Source: Paracoccus spongiarum
GTDB taxonomy: Bacteria > Pseudomonadota > Alphaproteobacteria > Rhodobacterales > Rhodobacteraceae
DNA length: 64,000 bases
Reading direction: 5' to 3'
Assembly (NCBI RefSeq): GCF_030732095.1
Contig: NZ_JAVAMQ010000018.1
Location: forward strand, 1-64,000
The notes beneath the pieces are model-generated. The model was not told where the DNA came from. It ran no database searches and saw only the letters and a list, made by a program, of their open reading frames with translations. Of the stretch, positions 45,599-54,465 are shown one piece after another (position 1 is the stretch's first letter; the number at the start of each line of letters is the position of its first letter). Position numbers and translations under genes: made by a program.

Positions 45599-45683
45599 AC
45601 CGAAACCAACACATCGTCGCAGTTGCGTGCAGCCTAGCAGCCTCGCCCGACCGCCGACCAGATACAATCACCCGAGGACCGAC

Positions 45684-46289
45684 ATGGACAAGTTCACCAC
45701 CCTCACCGGCATCGCGGCGCCCATGCCGCTGGTCAATATCGACACCGACATGATCATCCCCAAGCAGTTTCTGAAGACCATCAAGCGGTCGGGTCTGGGG
45801 GTGAACCTGTTCGACGAGATGCGCTATGATCGCGACGGGACCGAAAATCCCGACTTCATCCTGAACCAGCCCGCCTGGCGTGACAGCCAGATCCTCGTCG
45901 CCGGCGACAATTTCGGCTGCGGCTCGTCGCGCGAGCACGCGCCGTGGGCGCTCCTGGATTTCGGCATCCGCTGCGTCATCTCGACAAGCTTTGCCGACAT
46001 CTTCTTCAACAACTGCTTCAAGAACGGCATCCTGCCCATCGTTCTGCCGCAAGAGGCCGTGGACGTGCTGATGGAGGATGCGCGCAAGGGCGCCAATGCG
46101 CGCATGACGGTGGATCTCGAAAACCAGACGGTCAGCAGTGCCGATGGGCATGAATTCCATTTCGACATCGACCCGTTCCGCAAGCACTGCCTGCTGAACG
46201 GGCTGGACGACATCGGGCTGACGATGGAAAAGGCCCCCTCTATCGACAGCTACGAGACGCAGATGGCCCAGGCCCGCCCTTGGGTCTGA
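45684..46289 (+). CDS. leuD: 3-isopropylmalate dehydratase small subunit
   Basis: A 201-aa swivel-domain subunit of the LeuCD isomerase. [20 protein letters not shown] at the start, [19 protein letters not shown], and [20 protein letters not shown] near 75 are diagnostic. ATG 45684 with GAGGA 8 bases upstream is set by homology. The exonuclease-fold gene overlaps its end by 10 bases. Confidence 0.97.
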   Translation: MDKFTTLTGIAAPMPLVNIDTDMIIPKQFLKTIKRSGLGVNLFDEMRYDRDGTENPDFILNQPAWRDSQILVAGDNFGCGSSREHAPWALLDFGIRCVISTSFADIFFNNCFKNGILPIVLPQEAVDVLMEDARKGANARMTVDLENQTVSSADGHEFHFDIDPFRKHCLLNGLDDIGLTMEKAPSIDSYETQMAQARPWV

Positions 46290-47347
46290 GGGCCGCCGCC
46301 CTTGCCTGCCTGCTGGCCGGCCCGCTTGGGGCCGAGCCGATCCGCATCGCCACCTGGGACCCCGGCCTGACCCGACAGGGGCCGGGCCTGCTGCTGCGCG
46401 ACATCCGCGCCCGCGACCCGCAGGTGCTGGCGGCAGCGCAGGTCATCGTCGCGGCACGCCCCGACGTGATCCTGCTGACCGGAATCGACTGGGACGCCGA
46501 CGGCAGGGCGCTTGCCGCCTTTTCGGCGCTGATGGCCGACGCCGGACTGGATTTTCCGCATCGCTTCTCCGCGCGGCCGAACAGCGGCTTGCCCACCGGG
46601 CTGGACCTTGACGGCGACGGCCGCCTGGCCGAGGCCGACGATGCGCAGGGCTGGGGGCAGTTCACCGGCCAGAACGGCATGGCCGTGCTGTCGCGCCTGC
46701 CCCTTGGCCCGGTGACCGACTACAGCGACCGTCTGTGGCGCGACCTGCCCGGCAACCTGATGCCCGCGGTCGGGCCCGAGGTGGCGCAGGTCCAGCGGCT
46801 GTCCTCCACCGCACATTGGGATCTGCCCGTGATGACGGCGCGGGGGCCCCTGCGCCTGCTGGCCTGGGCGGCGACGCCGCCGGTCTTCGACGGACCCGAG
46901 GACCGCAATGGCCGGCGCAACCATGACGAGGCTGCTTTCTGGCTGCATAACCTGCCCCATGCGCCCTTCGCGCTGATCGGCAATGTCAATCTCGACCCGA
47001 CCGACGGAGAGGGCCGGCCCGAGGCCCTGCAACGCCTGCTGGATCACGCCACCGACCCGATGCCGCGCGGCGCGTGGCAGCCGCCGCAGACCGGCGCCAA
47101 CGCCACCCATGCCGCAGATCCCGCGCTGGACACGGGCGATTTCGACGAGGCCGGACCCGGCGATTTGCGCGTGGACTACATCCTGCCGGCGCGGGCGCTG
47201 GGAATCGCGGGCAGCGGCGTGCTGTCGCCGCCCCCCGACAACCCCCTTGCCGAGGCCGTGGCGCGCGCCTCGGACCACCGGCTGGTCTGGGTCGATCTGG
47301 TCATGCCCGACCCGCCACCGCCACTCGCCGGCGCGGCCCTTCGCTGA
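46280..47347 (+). CDS. endonuclease/exonuclease/phosphatase-fold protein, exported, with altered active-site motifs
   Basis: A 355-aa protein with a signal-like N-terminus ([18 protein letters not shown]). The EEP fold is indicated by [10 protein letters not shown] at the start, [15 protein letters not shown] (near 60), [23 protein letters not shown] (near 235) and [11 protein letters not shown] at the end. In active family members these are ATWN, L-Q/N-E, GDxN and SDH; here the metal-binding Glu is Gly and GDxN is GNVN. Only the final SDH is kept. It may be a binding or regulatory relative, or use other residues. Start TTG 46280 lies inside leuD; a coupled start seems likely. Confidence 0.75.
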   Translation: MGLRAAALACLLAGPLGAEPIRIATWDPGLTRQGPGLLLRDIRARDPQVLAAAQVIVAARPDVILLTGIDWDADGRALAAFSALMADAGLDFPHRFSARPNSGLPTGLDLDGDGRLAEADDAQGWGQFTGQNGMAVLSRLPLGPVTDYSDRLWRDLPGNLMPAVGPEVAQVQRLSSTAHWDLPVMTARGPLRLLAWAATPPVFDGPEDRNGRRNHDEAAFWLHNLPHAPFALIGNVNLDPTDGEGRPEALQRLLDHATDPMPRGAWQPPQTGANATHAADPALDTGDFDEAGPGDLRVDYILPARALGIAGSGVLSPPPDNPLAEAVARASDHRLVWVDLVMPDPPPPLAGAALR

Positions 47348-47351
47348 CGGC

Positions 47352-47402
47352 CCGGTGCGGGCCGGTCCCGGTCTGCCCGTGCGCCCACCCGGCCCGCACC
47401 GG
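47352..47402. terminator. large hairpin after the EEP-fold gene
   Basis: CCGGTGCGGGCCGG (47352-47365) and CCGGCCCGCACCGG (47389-47402) are perfect 14-base inverted arms around a 23-base loop, 5 bases past the stop. It lies between convergent genes and may stop transcription from both sides; the T-rich tail is weak (CCTTTCC). Confidence 0.6.
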
Positions 47403-47628
47403 CCTGGCCTTTCCGGGTCGGGGGTGCATCGCCAGTGGCCGGATCGGCAGGGGCCGCGCCGGTCTGACCGGACCCGTTCGGCGACCCTTGCGCCTGCCAT
47501 GCGGCGACGCCGGACGCGCCGCATGAGCGGGCGACCGGCAACCATGTGATACGCGACCGGCAGGCAGCGCGGTGGCGGCCATCGCGGCCCGCACCATGCC
47601 AATCGCTGCGGACACGGATCTCGGCGGT
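47403..47628. other. GC-rich intergenic region at the edge of the flagellar locus
   Basis: No supported gene. It holds a second hairpin, CATGCGGCG (47498-47506) with CGCCGCATG (47517-47525), and a twice-repeated GCGACCGGCA near 47530 and 47554. It separates the leu-region genes from the end of the minus-strand flagellar operon. Confidence 0.5.
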
Positions 47629-48000
47629 TCAGTACCGGATCTTCACCGCCTGGGCGCTTTCGCGGCGGGCCAGTTCCAGCAGCACCTCGGCCCGTCCGAA
47701 TTCGCGGGCGGCCTCTTGCCGTGCGGCCTCGAAACGGGGCGTCAGCCGGGCCAACTCGGCATCGGCGCGGCGCAGTTCGCGGGCCGCGCGCCCGGCCTGG
47801 GCATTGGCCATGCGCGCTTCGGACAACGACAGCGGCGCCGTGCTGGCATAGCTTTGCGACAGGGCGGCCTGCATTGCGTCGACACGCTGACGCGCCGCAG
47901 CCATATGGGTGCTGAAGGCCGCGAATTTCTGCAACTCGCGCTCGGCCTTCAGCCGGGCAAGGCGTTCCAGCGCGGCCAGCTTGTCGGCCGCTTTCACCAT
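47629..48000 (-). CDS. coiled-coil protein at the end of the flagellar operon, possibly FliJ-like
   Basis: A 123-aa, almost fully helical, charged protein: MVKAADKLAALERLARLKAE at the start and RRADAELARLTPRFEAARQE later. It has no membrane span or signal. Size and coiled-coil nature fit FliJ-type export chaperones, but the sequence match is not specific. Its start overlaps the stop of flhB by 7 bases, so it is co-translated with the export gate genes. Start ATG 48000 is set by that junction. Function is inferred from position only. Confidence 0.68.
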   Translation of the reverse strand: MVKAADKLAALERLARLKAERELQKFAAFSTHMAAARQRVDAMQAALSQSYASTAPLSLSEARMANAQAGRAARELRRADAELARLTPRFEAARQEAAREFGRAEVLLELARRESAQAVKIRY

Positions 48001-49055
48001 CCCGCCCGGGCCTTTTCGCGCATCGTCTCGGCAAAGCGGATGGCGGCGGCAACAGCCGCGAAATGGTCGCGGCGGATCTCCTCGCCCACCGCAACGCTTC
48101 CATGGATCGCCCGCGCGCAGGGCGGATCGGACCAGATCGGCACCTTCGCCTCGCGCGCCCGGTCGCGGATGCGCGCCGCGACGTCGTCGGTGCCCTTTGC
48201 CAGGCACACCGGCGCGCGCCCGCTGCCGCGCGCCCATTGCAGCGCCACCGCGTAATGGGTGGGGTTCACGATGATCACATCGGCCTTGGCCACATCGGCC
48301 AGCATCTGTTTCATCGCGATGTCGACGGCGCGCTGGCGCCGGGCGGCCTTCAGATGCGGGTCGCCCTCGGCGTCCTTGTATTCGTCCTGCATTTCCTTGC
48401 GGCTCATGCGGTTCTTGCGGCGGTGCTCATGCCATTTCCATATCATGTCCAGCACCGCAAACAGCGCCGAGATGGCGATGGCCAGCATGAAGACCTGCCC
48501 CAGCAGCATGCCCAGATCGCCGATCCAGCGACCGGCGGTCATCGCGCTGCCTGCCAGCCGGTCCAGAAGCGCCGCGAACAGGTACCAGCCGCCGGCGCAG
48601 ACCAGTGCTGCCTTGCCGAACGAGATGGCAAAGGTCATCAGCCCGGACACGCCGAACTTCTGGCCCGCCGTCTTCACCGGGTTGATCCGGTTGAAGTCGA
48701 GCGCCAGCTTGTCGGGGGTGAGGACCAGCCCGCGCTGCGCGATCAGCGCCACGCCGATCGCCAGCGCAGGCACCAGAGCGAGAACGATCAGCGCAATGCC
48801 CGCATACTGCCCCAGCATCGCGGCGAGGCCGAACACCTCCTGGACCGGCCAACCCTCGGCGCCCATCGCGCGACTGGCCATCGACAGCCATTCGCGCACC
48901 GCAAAGCCGGCGCCGATGGCAAAGGCCAGCCAGGCGCCGACATACATCGCCATCACGTTCAGCTCGGTCGAGCGCGGGATATCGCCCCGTTCGCGCGCCT
49001 TGCGCAGCTTCTGTTCGGTCGCCTCGAAGGGCTTGTCGTCATTCTCCTCGGTCAT
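47994..49055 (-). CDS. flhB: flagellar export protein FlhB
   Basis: A 353-aa membrane component of the flagellar type III export gate. DDKPFEATEQKLRKARERGD is the conserved cytoplasmic N-terminus, four membrane spans follow, and the cytoplasmic FlhB-C domain has the self-cleaving ADVIIVNPTHYAVALQW (NPTH near 265), which switches substrate specificity. Start ATG 49055 overlaps the fliR stop (ATGA). Full-length and intact. Confidence 0.96.
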   Translation of the reverse strand: MTEENDDKPFEATEQKLRKARERGDIPRSTELNVMAMYVGAWLAFAIGAGFAVREWLSMASRAMGAEGWPVQEVFGLAAMLGQYAGIALIVLALVPALAIGVALIAQRGLVLTPDKLALDFNRINPVKTAGQKFGVSGLMTFAISFGKAALVCAGGWYLFAALLDRLAGSAMTAGRWIGDLGMLLGQVFMLAIAISALFAVLDMIWKWHEHRRKNRMSRKEMQDEYKDAEGDPHLKAARRQRAVDIAMKQMLADVAKADVIIVNPTHYAVALQWARGSGRAPVCLAKGTDDVAARIRDRAREAKVPIWSDPPCARAIHGSVAVGEEIRRDHFAAVAAAIRFAETMREKARAGW

Positions 49056-49807
49056 TGCGGCCTCGGCAGGGTAAAGTCCAGGACGGCCTCGACCCAGATT
49101 CCGATCAGCATGGGCGACAGCACGGCAAGCGCGACCAGCGCCAGCAGGATCGAGGCGGGCGCACCGATGAACACAACGGGCAGCGCGGGCATCACCCGGT
49201 TGATGACGCCCGACAGCGCCTGGAACAGGAACCCGCCAAGGGTGAAGGGCGCGGCGATCAGCATGGCCAGCACGAAACCGTCCGACAAGACGCGGACCGC
49301 CGCCGGTGCAAGCATCGCCGCATCGGGCCAGCCCGCGACGGGCCAGACGCTGAAGCTGTCGGCCATCAGTTCGACCAGCATCACCGGCAGCCCCATCACC
49401 ATCAGCACCGCCATGCCGCCCAGATGCAGCAGGTTGCCGATCGGATGGGGTGCGGCCTCGTTCTGCACGCCGATGATCTGCGACAACGAGGCGGTCGCCG
49501 CGATCGCGGTGGTGGCGATGTCCAGCGCCAGCGCCAGCAGCCGCAACAGCCCGCCCGAAGCCAGCCCCGCGACCATGGCGCCCGACAGCTGGCCCAGCAT
49601 GGCGAGGCTGTCGGCGGGCGCCGACACCGGCGCGACCAGCCCGGCCAGCAGCGGGGCGATGGCCATCGCCGCGGCGACGCGGACCCGCACGGGCAGGACA
49701 CGTTCGCCAAGGCCGGGAACGATCAGGATGCAGGCCTGGACCCGCGCATAGACCAGCACCAGCCGCCAATCCAGCCCCGGAACCCAGGCGGCAAGCTGAT
49801 CCCACAT
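49052..49807 (-). CDS. fliR: flagellar export protein FliR
   Basis: A 251-aa protein with about six spans: VYARVQACILIVPGLGERVL near 20-40, then RVRVAAAMAIAPLLAGLVAP, and the late segment GFVLAMLIAAPFTLGGFLFQ. It forms the export gate core with FliP and FliQ. Start is ATG 49807, sharing one base with the flhA stop (TGATG); the adjacent GTG 49810 is an alternative. fliP is in the divergent operon, and fliQ was not found. Confidence 0.93.
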   Translation of the reverse strand: MWDQLAAWVPGLDWRLVLVYARVQACILIVPGLGERVLPVRVRVAAAMAIAPLLAGLVAPVSAPADSLAMLGQLSGAMVAGLASGGLLRLLALALDIATTAIAATASLSQIIGVQNEAAPHPIGNLLHLGGMAVLMVMGLPVMLVELMADSFSVWPVAGWPDAAMLAPAAVRVLSDGFVLAMLIAAPFTLGGFLFQALSGVINRVMPALPVVFIGAPASILLALVALAVLSPMLIGIWVEAVLDFTLPRPQ

Positions 49808-51903
49808 CACGCGGCCTCGATCGTGCCGACCAGCTGCAGGTCGGCCTGCGGGTCGACCTCCTCGAGGCCCAGCACCGGCACGGCCACCCCGTTCGAGCCC
49901 AGCACCGCCCGGATCACCCTGCGGCGATGGTCGGGCGCGACGATCACCGTCCGCAGCCCCTGCTGCGAGATCGCCAGCGCCCGCCGCGTCGATTCCAGCA
50001 GGCGTTGCGACAGCGCCGGCGTCATCGCCCCGCCACCGCTGCGCCCGGTCTCGGCATCGGCGCGCACGAATTCGGCCTCCCAGGCAGGGTGCAGCTGCAG
50101 CGCCGAAATGCGCCCGGCATCATCCGCATATTGCTGTGTGATCTGGCCACGCAGCCGCTTGCGCACCATCTCGTAGACGGTCTCGATGCTTTCGACGGCC
50201 CGGAACTCGTGGATGGCATCGACGATCAGGGGCAGATTGCGGATCGACAGCCGTTCCTCCAGCAAGGCACGCAGCACGGCCAGAAGCAGTTCGGGCGTGA
50301 CCTTTTCCGGGATCATGCTGTCGAGATAGCGGCGATTGCGCTCGGCCCGCGCCGGATCGGACAGCGATTTCAACTCTTCCAGCTGGCGCTGCAGGGCGCC
50401 CAGCGTCAGCAGCGCTGACAGGTTCGACTTGACCACCTCCATCAGATGCGTGGACAGCACCTCCATCGGCGACACGACCGTCGCGCCCAGGGTGGCCGCG
50501 TCGTCCTGATCGTCGCGGGGGATCCAGCGGGCGGGGCTGGCATAGACCGGCTCGCGCACGGCGGCACCGCCCAGCTGGTCCAGCAGGCGGTCGGGGCCAA
50601 GCGCCAGCACCTCGCCGGGCCGCAGGCTGCCCCGCCCCCGCACCACACCGTGAATGCGGATCTGGTAGTCGCCGGGGGGCAGGTCGTCGGTGTCGGTGAT
50701 CCGGACATCGGGCAGGATCAGCCCATAGCTGCGTGCGATGTGGATCCGCAGGTTGCTGATCCGGCTGCCCAGCCCGCGCGCCTGATCCAGCGCCGTGACG
50801 ATCAGATCCGCGCCGATCTCGACGCTGATCTCGTCCGTGTCGAGGACATCGCCGATCCGGCTGGCCGGTCGCGCCGCGGGTTCGGGCAGCGGCGCCGCAT
50901 CGTCCCCCACGGCAGCTGCCCTGCGCCGCGCGAGGATCACCGCCGACGCAGCCATCGCGGCCGCAAGCGCAAGGAACAGCAACCGGGGCATGCCCGGCAC
51001 GAAGGACATAAGAAGCATCGCGGCGGCGACCACCGCAGCGGGCTGCCAGCCACGCGTGAACTGGTGCGAGATCAGGTCGGCCGTCGTGTCGGTGGCGCCG
51101 CCACGTGACAGCAGCAGCGCCGCGGCCATCGAGGTGATCAGCGCGGGGATCTGGCTGACGAGGCCGTCGCCGATCGTCAGGTGCGAATAGGTTGCCACCG
51201 CATCGCCGAAGGCCATGCCATGCACCACGATCCCGACAGTCAGGCCGATCAGCAGGTTGATGAGAGTGATGACGATCCCCGCAATGGCATCGCCCTTGAC
51301 GAATTTCGAGGCGCCGTCCAGAGAACCGAAAAAGCTGATCTCGCGCTGTTCCTGGATGCGCCGGCGCTTTGCTTCGTGGTGGTCGATGGCGCCGGCGTTC
51401 AGGTCGCCATCGATCGCCAGCTGCTTGCCCGGCAGCGAATCCAGCGCAAAGCGCGCGGCGACTTCGGCCATCCGGCCCGAGCCCTTGGTGATCACCATGA
51501 AGTTGACCACCGAGATCACCGCGAAGACGGTCAGCCCCACCAGCAGAGAGCCGCCCGCGACGAAGGCCGCAAAGCCGTTGATGACCTGGCCGGCGGCATC
51601 GGGGCCGGTATGGCCCTCGGTCAGGATCAGCCGCGTGGAGGAGACGTTCAGCGACAGCCGGATCACCAGGCTGACCAGCAGCAGAACGGGAAATGCCTGG
51701 AAATCGGTGGGCTTCTCGACCAGCGACGCCATCACCAGCACCAGCGTGGCCGTGGCGATCGAGATCGCGATGCCGAAATCCAGCAGGCCTGCCGGCAGCG
51801 GGATCACCAGCGAGATCACGATCAGCACCAGCCCGCCCGTGACCAGCAGCGGCGCGTCGAGATAGCGGCCCGATTTGGGGCCGACTGCAGCCACAGGCTT
51901 CAT
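49807..51903 (-). CDS. flhA: flagellar export protein FlhA
   Basis: A 698-aa, full-length FlhA. Eight spans occupy about residues 20-320, with the FHIPEP signature around RFALDSLPGKQLAIDGDLNA (near 155) and charged loop AIDHHEAKRRRIQEQREISF. The C-terminal cytoplasmic domain (about 350-698) forms the nonamer ring that docks chaperone-substrate complexes. It overlaps the upstream 93-aa gene (ATGA) and fliR (TGATG), so it is translationally coupled on both sides. Confidence 0.97.
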   Translation of the reverse strand: MKPVAAVGPKSGRYLDAPLLVTGGLVLIVISLVIPLPAGLLDFGIAISIATATLVLVMASLVEKPTDFQAFPVLLLVSLVIRLSLNVSSTRLILTEGHTGPDAAGQVINGFAAFVAGGSLLVGLTVFAVISVVNFMVITKGSGRMAEVAARFALDSLPGKQLAIDGDLNAGAIDHHEAKRRRIQEQREISFFGSLDGASKFVKGDAIAGIVITLINLLIGLTVGIVVHGMAFGDAVATYSHLTIGDGLVSQIPALITSMAAALLLSRGGATDTTADLISHQFTRGWQPAAVVAAAMLLMSFVPGMPRLLFLALAAAMAASAVILARRRAAAVGDDAAPLPEPAARPASRIGDVLDTDEISVEIGADLIVTALDQARGLGSRISNLRIHIARSYGLILPDVRITDTDDLPPGDYQIRIHGVVRGRGSLRPGEVLALGPDRLLDQLGGAAVREPVYASPARWIPRDDQDDAATLGATVVSPMEVLSTHLMEVVKSNLSALLTLGALQRQLEELKSLSDPARAERNRRYLDSMIPEKVTPELLLAVLRALLEERLSIRNLPLIVDAIHEFRAVESIETVYEMVRKRLRGQITQQYADDAGRISALQLHPAWEAEFVRADAETGRSGGGAMTPALSQRLLESTRRALAISQQGLRTVIVAPDHRRRVIRAVLGSNGVAVPVLGLEEVDPQADLQLVGTIEAA

Positions 51904-52181
51904 TCGCGGATCTCCTGCGCTGGTGGAACGGGTTTCAGAACGTCGTCGAGACCCCAGGACGGATCGGTCAGCAGGCCGATCCGGCGCAGATACACGATGG
52001 CCTGCAGCCGCGCGGCCGGTTCCATCTGCAGCAGACGGACCCGATAGTCGGGCGGCAGACGCTCACCCGCCAGAAGCCAGCCCGAGGCCTCTCCGGCGAA
52101 ATCCGACAGCTCCGCGGGCATCGGCAGGGCCGCCTGGGCCAGCGACGAGGTCAGGGCAAATAGCGCCGGCACCAGCATCAT
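51900..52181 (-). CDS. 93-aa exported protein in the flagellar operon, unknown function
   Basis: A small protein with a signal peptide MMLVPALFALTSSLAQA, cut probably before ALPMPAEL. The mature part of about 75 residues has SGWLLAGERLPPDYRVRLLQ and RLQAIVYLRRIGLLTDPSWG. No known family. It overlaps motA upstream and flhA downstream by 4 bases each (ATGA), the tightest form of coupling. That suggests a flagellum-related periplasmic or export function. ATG 52181 or the next ATG 52178. Confidence 0.75.
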   Translation of the reverse strand: MMLVPALFALTSSLAQAALPMPAELSDFAGEASGWLLAGERLPPDYRVRLLQMEPAARLQAIVYLRRIGLLTDPSWGLDDVLKPVPPAQEIRE

Positions 52182-53044
52182 GCGGCCTTCTTCAGGTCCC
52201 GCAGCGCGGTCTCGAGCGTGTCGAAACTGGGCCGCACATGTTCGGGCACGGCCTGGCGTCCGACCTCGACGCAGAGGCTGGTGGCGTGCTGATGCAGCCC
52301 CGCGATCAGCACCGACTTGATGACGTCGTAAAAGCCAAGGTCCTGCTTGATGACACCGCCCAGCCGGTTGGCCAGCGGTGCGACGAAGCCATAGGCCAGG
52401 AACACACCAAGGAACGTGCCGACAAGCGCGCCGCCGATCATCTTGCCGAGGATTTCGGGCGGCTGGTCGATGGCACTCATGGTCTTGATGACACCGAGGA
52501 CCGCAGCGACGATCCCAAGGGCGGGCAGCGCGTCCGCGACGCTCTGCAGCGCGTGGGGGACGTGCATCTCCTCTTCGCGCAGGATGGCGATGCGCCGGGC
52601 CAGCATTTCCTCGACCTGATAGGGATCGTCATAGTTCAGGCTCGCCGAGCGCAGCGTATCGGCGATCAGCGAGACGATGTTGTGATCGGCCGAAAGGCGC
52701 GGATAGGCCGTGAAGATCGGCGATTCCTGCGGTTGCTCGATATGCTGTTCAAGCGCCACGGGATTCTCGCGCGCGATCTTCAGCAGCTGGAACATGAGGC
52801 ACAGCACGTCCTGGTGGTCCTGCGCGGTCCATTTCGGCCCCTTGAAGGCGCGGGTCAGGCCACCCGGCGTCGCCTTCAGGACATGGCCGTCATTCGACAG
52901 AAGATAGGATCCGATCGCCGCGCCGGCGATCATCATCATCTCGAACGGCAGGGCATGGGCGATCACGCCCATCTTGCCGCCCGCCAGCAGATAGCCGCCG
53001 AAGACCATCACGACGGTCACGAAAATCCCTACAATCCCGAACAT
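52178..53044 (-). CDS. motA: flagellar motor stator protein MotA
   Basis: A 288-aa stator subunit. MFGIVGIFVTVVMVFGGYLL is TM1, and EMMMIAGAAIGSYLLSND is TM2. The cytoplasmic loop contains LLKIARENPVALEQHIE. TM3 and TM4 are VADALPALGIVAAVLGVIKT and GALVGTFLGVFLAYGFVAP, with the prolines expected to interact with MotB. It conducts ions with MotB, which is not in the window. It is the alphaproteobacterial MotA type. AGGAGGTG precedes the ATG, and the MotE-like gene ends 11 bases upstream. Confidence 0.96.
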   Translation of the reverse strand: MFGIVGIFVTVVMVFGGYLLAGGKMGVIAHALPFEMMMIAGAAIGSYLLSNDGHVLKATPGGLTRAFKGPKWTAQDHQDVLCLMFQLLKIARENPVALEQHIEQPQESPIFTAYPRLSADHNIVSLIADTLRSASLNYDDPYQVEEMLARRIAILREEEMHVPHALQSVADALPALGIVAAVLGVIKTMSAIDQPPEILGKMIGGALVGTFLGVFLAYGFVAPLANRLGGVIKQDLGFYDVIKSVLIAGLHQHATSLCVEVGRQAVPEHVRPSFDTLETALRDLKKAA

Positions 53045-53055
53045 CGCGCCACCTC

Positions 53056-53598
53056 CTACTGCTTGCGGACGCTGCGCGCGCCCATCTGCGCGGTCAGCAA
53101 GGCCGCCTGACGCGGCTCGACCGAGGCGATGATGCGCGCCCCGGTTTCCGGGCGGACGCGGATCAGGATCTCGGCCGCAAAATCGGCCGGCAGATTCGTC
53201 AGCACCGCCGCGGCCTCGGCAGGCTTCATCTGGTCATAGACGGCGACCAGCCGCTCGATGTCACTGCGCACGGCGTCGGTGGCCCCGTCGCGGCGCGACT
53301 GGATGCTGCCCTTTCTCGCCTTCAACTCGGCAAGGCGGGCGCGCAGCGTGGCCTCGGCCTCGGCGATCTCGGCCTTGCGGGCGTCGATGCTTTCCATGTA
53401 GCGCTCGATCCGCAAGGCGCGGTCGCGCAGTTCCTCGGCCAGCGCGACGGCCTCGGGCACGTCGCCGCAGCCCTGCAGCAGATCACTGGGCCCCGCGACG
53501 GCGGCGAACAGACGCGACAGATCCTGCGACTGCCACAGCGCCAGGCCCGCAGGCAGGGTGAAGGCGAGAGCCAGGACCGGAAGGACGGAACTACGCAT
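53056..53598 (-). CDS. MotE-like protein with MgtE N-terminal-type domain
   Basis: A 180-aa exported protein: signal or anchor MRSSVLPVLALAFTLPAGLA, a coiled coil (about 60-115, LRIERYMESIDARKAEIAEA) and a C-terminal MgtE_N-like helical domain (RLVAVYDQMKPAEAAAVLTN to EPRQAALLTAQMG). Rhizobial MotE, a periplasmic chaperone of MotC, has this layout. It lies between the DUF6468-like gene and motA in the flagellar operon. Start ATG 53598 overlaps the previous gene by 8 bases. Confidence 0.85.
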   Translation of the reverse strand: MRSSVLPVLALAFTLPAGLALWQSQDLSRLFAAVAGPSDLLQGCGDVPEAVALAEELRDRALRIERYMESIDARKAEIAEAEATLRARLAELKARKGSIQSRRDGATDAVRSDIERLVAVYDQMKPAEAAAVLTNLPADFAAEILIRVRPETGARIIASVEPRQAALLTAQMGARSVRKQ

Positions 53599-53941
53599 GG
53601 GCGGCCTCGGCGCGTTTGCGCAGGCGGCGCGCGACGGCGGGTGCCGGATCGGCGCGCGCCGCCTCGCCGATGCGTTGGCGCAGGTCCCACAGCGCCCGTT
53701 CGTTCCGCGCGCGGGTGATTTCATCGGCCAGGGTCTCGCTGGCCTCGGTTGCCTCGGCGCGGGCGGCCCGGATCGCCTTTTCCAGCCGGTCCACCTCGGC
53801 GGCCATGACCGCGATGGCCCCGCCGAGACCGGTTTCCAGGTCGTTGAGGCGACGCAGGCGCCGCGCCAGCAGCAGGCAGAAGCCCGCGAGGCCGACCGAC
53901 GCCGTCGCCAGCGCGGTCTGCAGGATGAATTCGATGGTCAT
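53591..53941 (-). CDS. DUF6468-like membrane-anchored flagellar-locus protein
   Basis: A 116-aa protein with one N-terminal span (TIEFILQTALATASVGLAGF, CLLL) and a basic border RRLRRL. A long helical cytoplasmic part follows (AVMAAEVDRLEKAIRAARAE). Membrane span plus coiled coil and location between fliL and motE resemble the DUF6468 proteins of alphaproteobacterial flagellar clusters. Function unknown. Overlaps fliL by 4 bases (ATGA) and the MotE-like gene by 8. Confidence 0.72.
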   Translation of the reverse strand: MTIEFILQTALATASVGLAGFCLLLARRLRRLNDLETGLGGAIAVMAAEVDRLEKAIRAARAEATEASETLADEITRARNERALWDLRQRIGEAARADPAPAVARRLRKRAEAAHA

Positions 53942-54423
53942 CTGATCAGAAACTCCGTGATCAAGAGGTCCTTGACGGGTTCTTCGCCAACCACATAGCG
54001 GCTGCGCGTGACCAGTTCGGACCGGATGATTTCCAGCACGCCGCGCTTGTCATAGGCGCCCGGATCGATCCCCGAGAGAAAGCTGGTGAACGCATCAAGG
54101 ACGCGCGGCATCAGGTGTTCGACCTCGGCGCGGTGCGTCTCGTCGGTCTCGATCGCGGCGGACAACACGAGGCTGCGGCCGCGCGACCCGGGAATGTTCA
54201 TCTCGATCTTCGGCACGTCGACGAAGACGACGGCCGTGGCGGCGGCGGCACCCTGATCGGGCTTGGCCGACCCGCCGATCAGCGCGGCCGGCGACCACAG
54301 GCCGAGATAGGTCGAGGCGAACCCGCCACCGCCAAGCGCAAGCGCCAGGGCAAGCATGACGATCGCCTTCTTCTTTCTGGGAGGAGGCGCCTCGACAGGC
54401 GCTTCGACTGCGGTGGCGGACAT
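53938..54423 (-). CDS. fliL: flagellar basal body-associated protein FliL
   Basis: A 161-aa protein: Pro-rich cytoplasmic start with KKK before one span (AIVMLALALALGGGGFASTY), then the periplasmic FliL domain with FVDVPKIEMNIPGSRGRSLV, SAAIETDETHRAEVE and the end LLITEFLIR. It surrounds the stator and aids motor torque. Start ATG 54423 is the first gene of the minus-strand operon. It is divergent from fliF, with a CtrA-type box in between. Confidence 0.93.
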   Translation of the reverse strand: MSATAVEAPVEAPPPRKKKAIVMLALALALGGGGFASTYLGLWSPAALIGGSAKPDQGAAAATAVVFVDVPKIEMNIPGSRGRSLVLSAAIETDETHRAEVEHLMPRVLDAFTSFLSGIDPGAYDKRGVLEIIRSELVTRSRYVVGEEPVKDLLITEFLIR

Positions 54424-54465
54424 GGTGATTCTCCGTCGTGACAAGACGGAAATAGCAGGTCGCAA

